Source of the DNA: Ophiothrix spiculata
Taxonomy: Eukaryota; Echinodermata; Ophiuroidea; Amphilepidida; Ophiotrichidae
Length of the DNA stretch: 32,613 bases
Reading direction: 5' to 3' (one strand)
NCBI GenBank assembly: GCA_000969725.1
Contig: JXSR01S018781.1
Shown here: positions 31,400 through 32,613 of the stretch, in pieces
Position numbering within the stretch: position 1 is the first letter of the stretch
Layout of the letters: the number at the start of each line of letters is the position of its first letter
Notes under the pieces: generated by a model
What the model saw: the letters and a program-made list of their open reading frames with translations, nothing else
What the model was told of the DNA's origin: nothing
Database searches by the model: none
Made by a program: the position numbers and the translations under genes

Positions 31400-32613
31400 A
31401 GAAACATCAAGTGCCATCATGAGAAAAACTCGTGTTAGGAAAAAGGGTAATTAGAGGAGAGTCACTGAGAGTGATAGAACAGTAGAGATACCATGTCATT
31501 TATAAAGAGGAAACTAAAATGCTTGAAAAAAGCAAATGTTTAAACACTTAATGACAAATATTCATTGTAGAAAAATCAAACGTTTATTTTTGTAAAATAC
31601 TCTTTTAACGTCCTTTTGGGAATTTGGAGGAAAAAGATTTTGAATAAAGGAAAATAGAAGAAATAATATCTTCCATATTTCGACTCTCAAAGCCTCGTGT
31701 CGATCAAATCTAGTCTTTTTAGATCGATAGTTCTTGCCAAACTCCCAAATGATCAAAGCCTGTTAGTGGTTTTCCTTCTACGGAAGTCAATAACAATATT
31801 TAATCTTTCTCAAGTTAGAAGAATTACTCGTAATAAAGACATTTGCTAAGATGATTTATTTGATAAAAAAATCAAATTTATCTTGTCTTTCATATAGCTA
31901 TTTTAATTACATGGTTTCACCGTGCTTTCTGTCAAATATACATTTAAACACAGTTACCTCACATTACAAACTGTTGTTTCTTTCAATTCTTTAAATATCA
32001 TAAGCAGACCATCAACAGCCATCGATATTTTCATGTTGATATTTTTTGTTAATGTATACAATTCAGTGAATCTTTCATGTCGGTTCAAATTTATTACAGG
32101 TTTAAACCTCACAAACTCACCATAACTCCTACATTCTCAGAACAGCCTAAATAACGCATAAACCGAAAAAGGTAGTAAAAATCAGACATCAAGGTGCGAT
32201 GATAGGTCAAAAACTCGACACAAAGACAGAAGTAAGATACAGTTTTTATGCTCTATGAATGGTCTGTACGTCAAAATACATTATATCTTTCTGTATAAAA
32301 AGGTTAGGTGTGATTTACAGTTTAAAATTCAAATAGCTATTTAATAAGTTAAACATTTTGAAATATTCGATATGCAGTATCATGTCTGCAAACTTTCAAA
32401 CGACGCAACATGTATTTCGAAAACGTAGGCGTATCAAAAAGGTGACATATTCAAGTAATATAACATTCCATTTTTTAGGTCAAAAACTCGACACAAAGAC
32501 AGAAGTAAAATGGAACGCAATAGTTAAACTAAAAAATGCACAAATATTTTTTACTTGAGATAAAGTTGTTATGCTCTATGAATGGTCTGTACGTCAAAAT
32601 ACATTATATCTTT
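31400..32613 (+). repeat. Tandem unit E, left part, running off the window
   Basis: 31560-31800 matches A 3640-3880 ('ttttgaataaag', 'tctcaaagcctc', 'gatcaaagcctgttagtggttttcc'). 31840-32110 follows A 3900-4200 weakly, and 32380-32460 matches A 4460-4540 ('aaacgtaggcgtatcaaa'). It is the most diverged copy. Confidence 0.65.
32204..32613 (+). repeat. Two words duplicated with different spacing at the window end
   Basis: 'aggtcaaaaactcgacacaa' stands at 32204 and 32477 (offset 273), and 'atgctctatgaatggtctgt' with the following bases to 'atatcttt' at 32248 and 32571 (offset 323). Both words extend about 30-45 bases with almost no change, while sequence in between is not repeated. The second copy continues past the window. 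Confidence 0.85.

Noticed and set aside
1-32613. tRNA, rRNA, CRISPR arrays, bacterial operons or ribosome binding sites
   Set aside because: None was seen; composition, LINE and MITEs show animal nuclear DNA.

Overview
This is AT-rich animal nuclear DNA, almost entirely non-coding. No complete gene, tRNA, rRNA or CRISPR array can be supported. A decayed metazoan CR1/L2-type LINE, many short inverted-repeat elements (MITEs) and intron-like spacing point to an invertebrate. The LINE tail, the palindrome beside the gap and the G/C-rich 'ggggcactcccatatattgg'-type repeat are of kinds I associate with marine invertebrates, perhaps a deuterostome. That placement is a recollection and I would not go further.

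The window is a decayed tandem array. Unit A (about 179-8825) is followed head-to-tail by unit B (8826 to about 18010), which is clearly similar along its length. A 976-base assembly gap (19043-20018) follows an unrelated stretch. Unit C (from about 20040), unit D (from about 27810) and unit E (from about 31400 to the edge) are older, more diverged and rearranged copies. A 600-700 base module (M) occurs twice in A and twice in B. The tail of A (8400-8825) reappears in D (30940-31330). C and D share a second block (about 23040-27390 against 28250-30900) for which I see no partner in A or B.

Because A and B are parallel copies, one often keeps the empty site of an insertion present in the other. 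This fixes the exact ends and target duplications of several elements: a 460-bp foldback (12167-12626, AATT), two members of a TGATGACTCACC-ended family (15009-15706 and 16035-16288), one of which carries a second element nested at a TA (15208-15652), and a 267-bp foldback in A (4845-5111). Two hAT-like elements have 7-8 bp duplications (10555-10987; 3311-3461 with its B counterpart 13625-13773).

The strangest spot is 17023-17783. A truncated LINE on the minus strand has part of its reverse transcriptase replaced by 122 bases that are nearly identical to unit C at 20589-20710, about 3.2 kb away. It looks like templated repair or a misassembly.

Coding candidates are weak. The best is an exon-like frame at 29471-29624 (+), with a pyrimidine-rich acceptor, a GT donor and richer G+C than its surroundings. 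Others are 6358-6537 (+), 22571-22762 (+) and a 120-codon frame at 23117-23479 (-) that is partly preserved in unit D. None matches a family I recognise.
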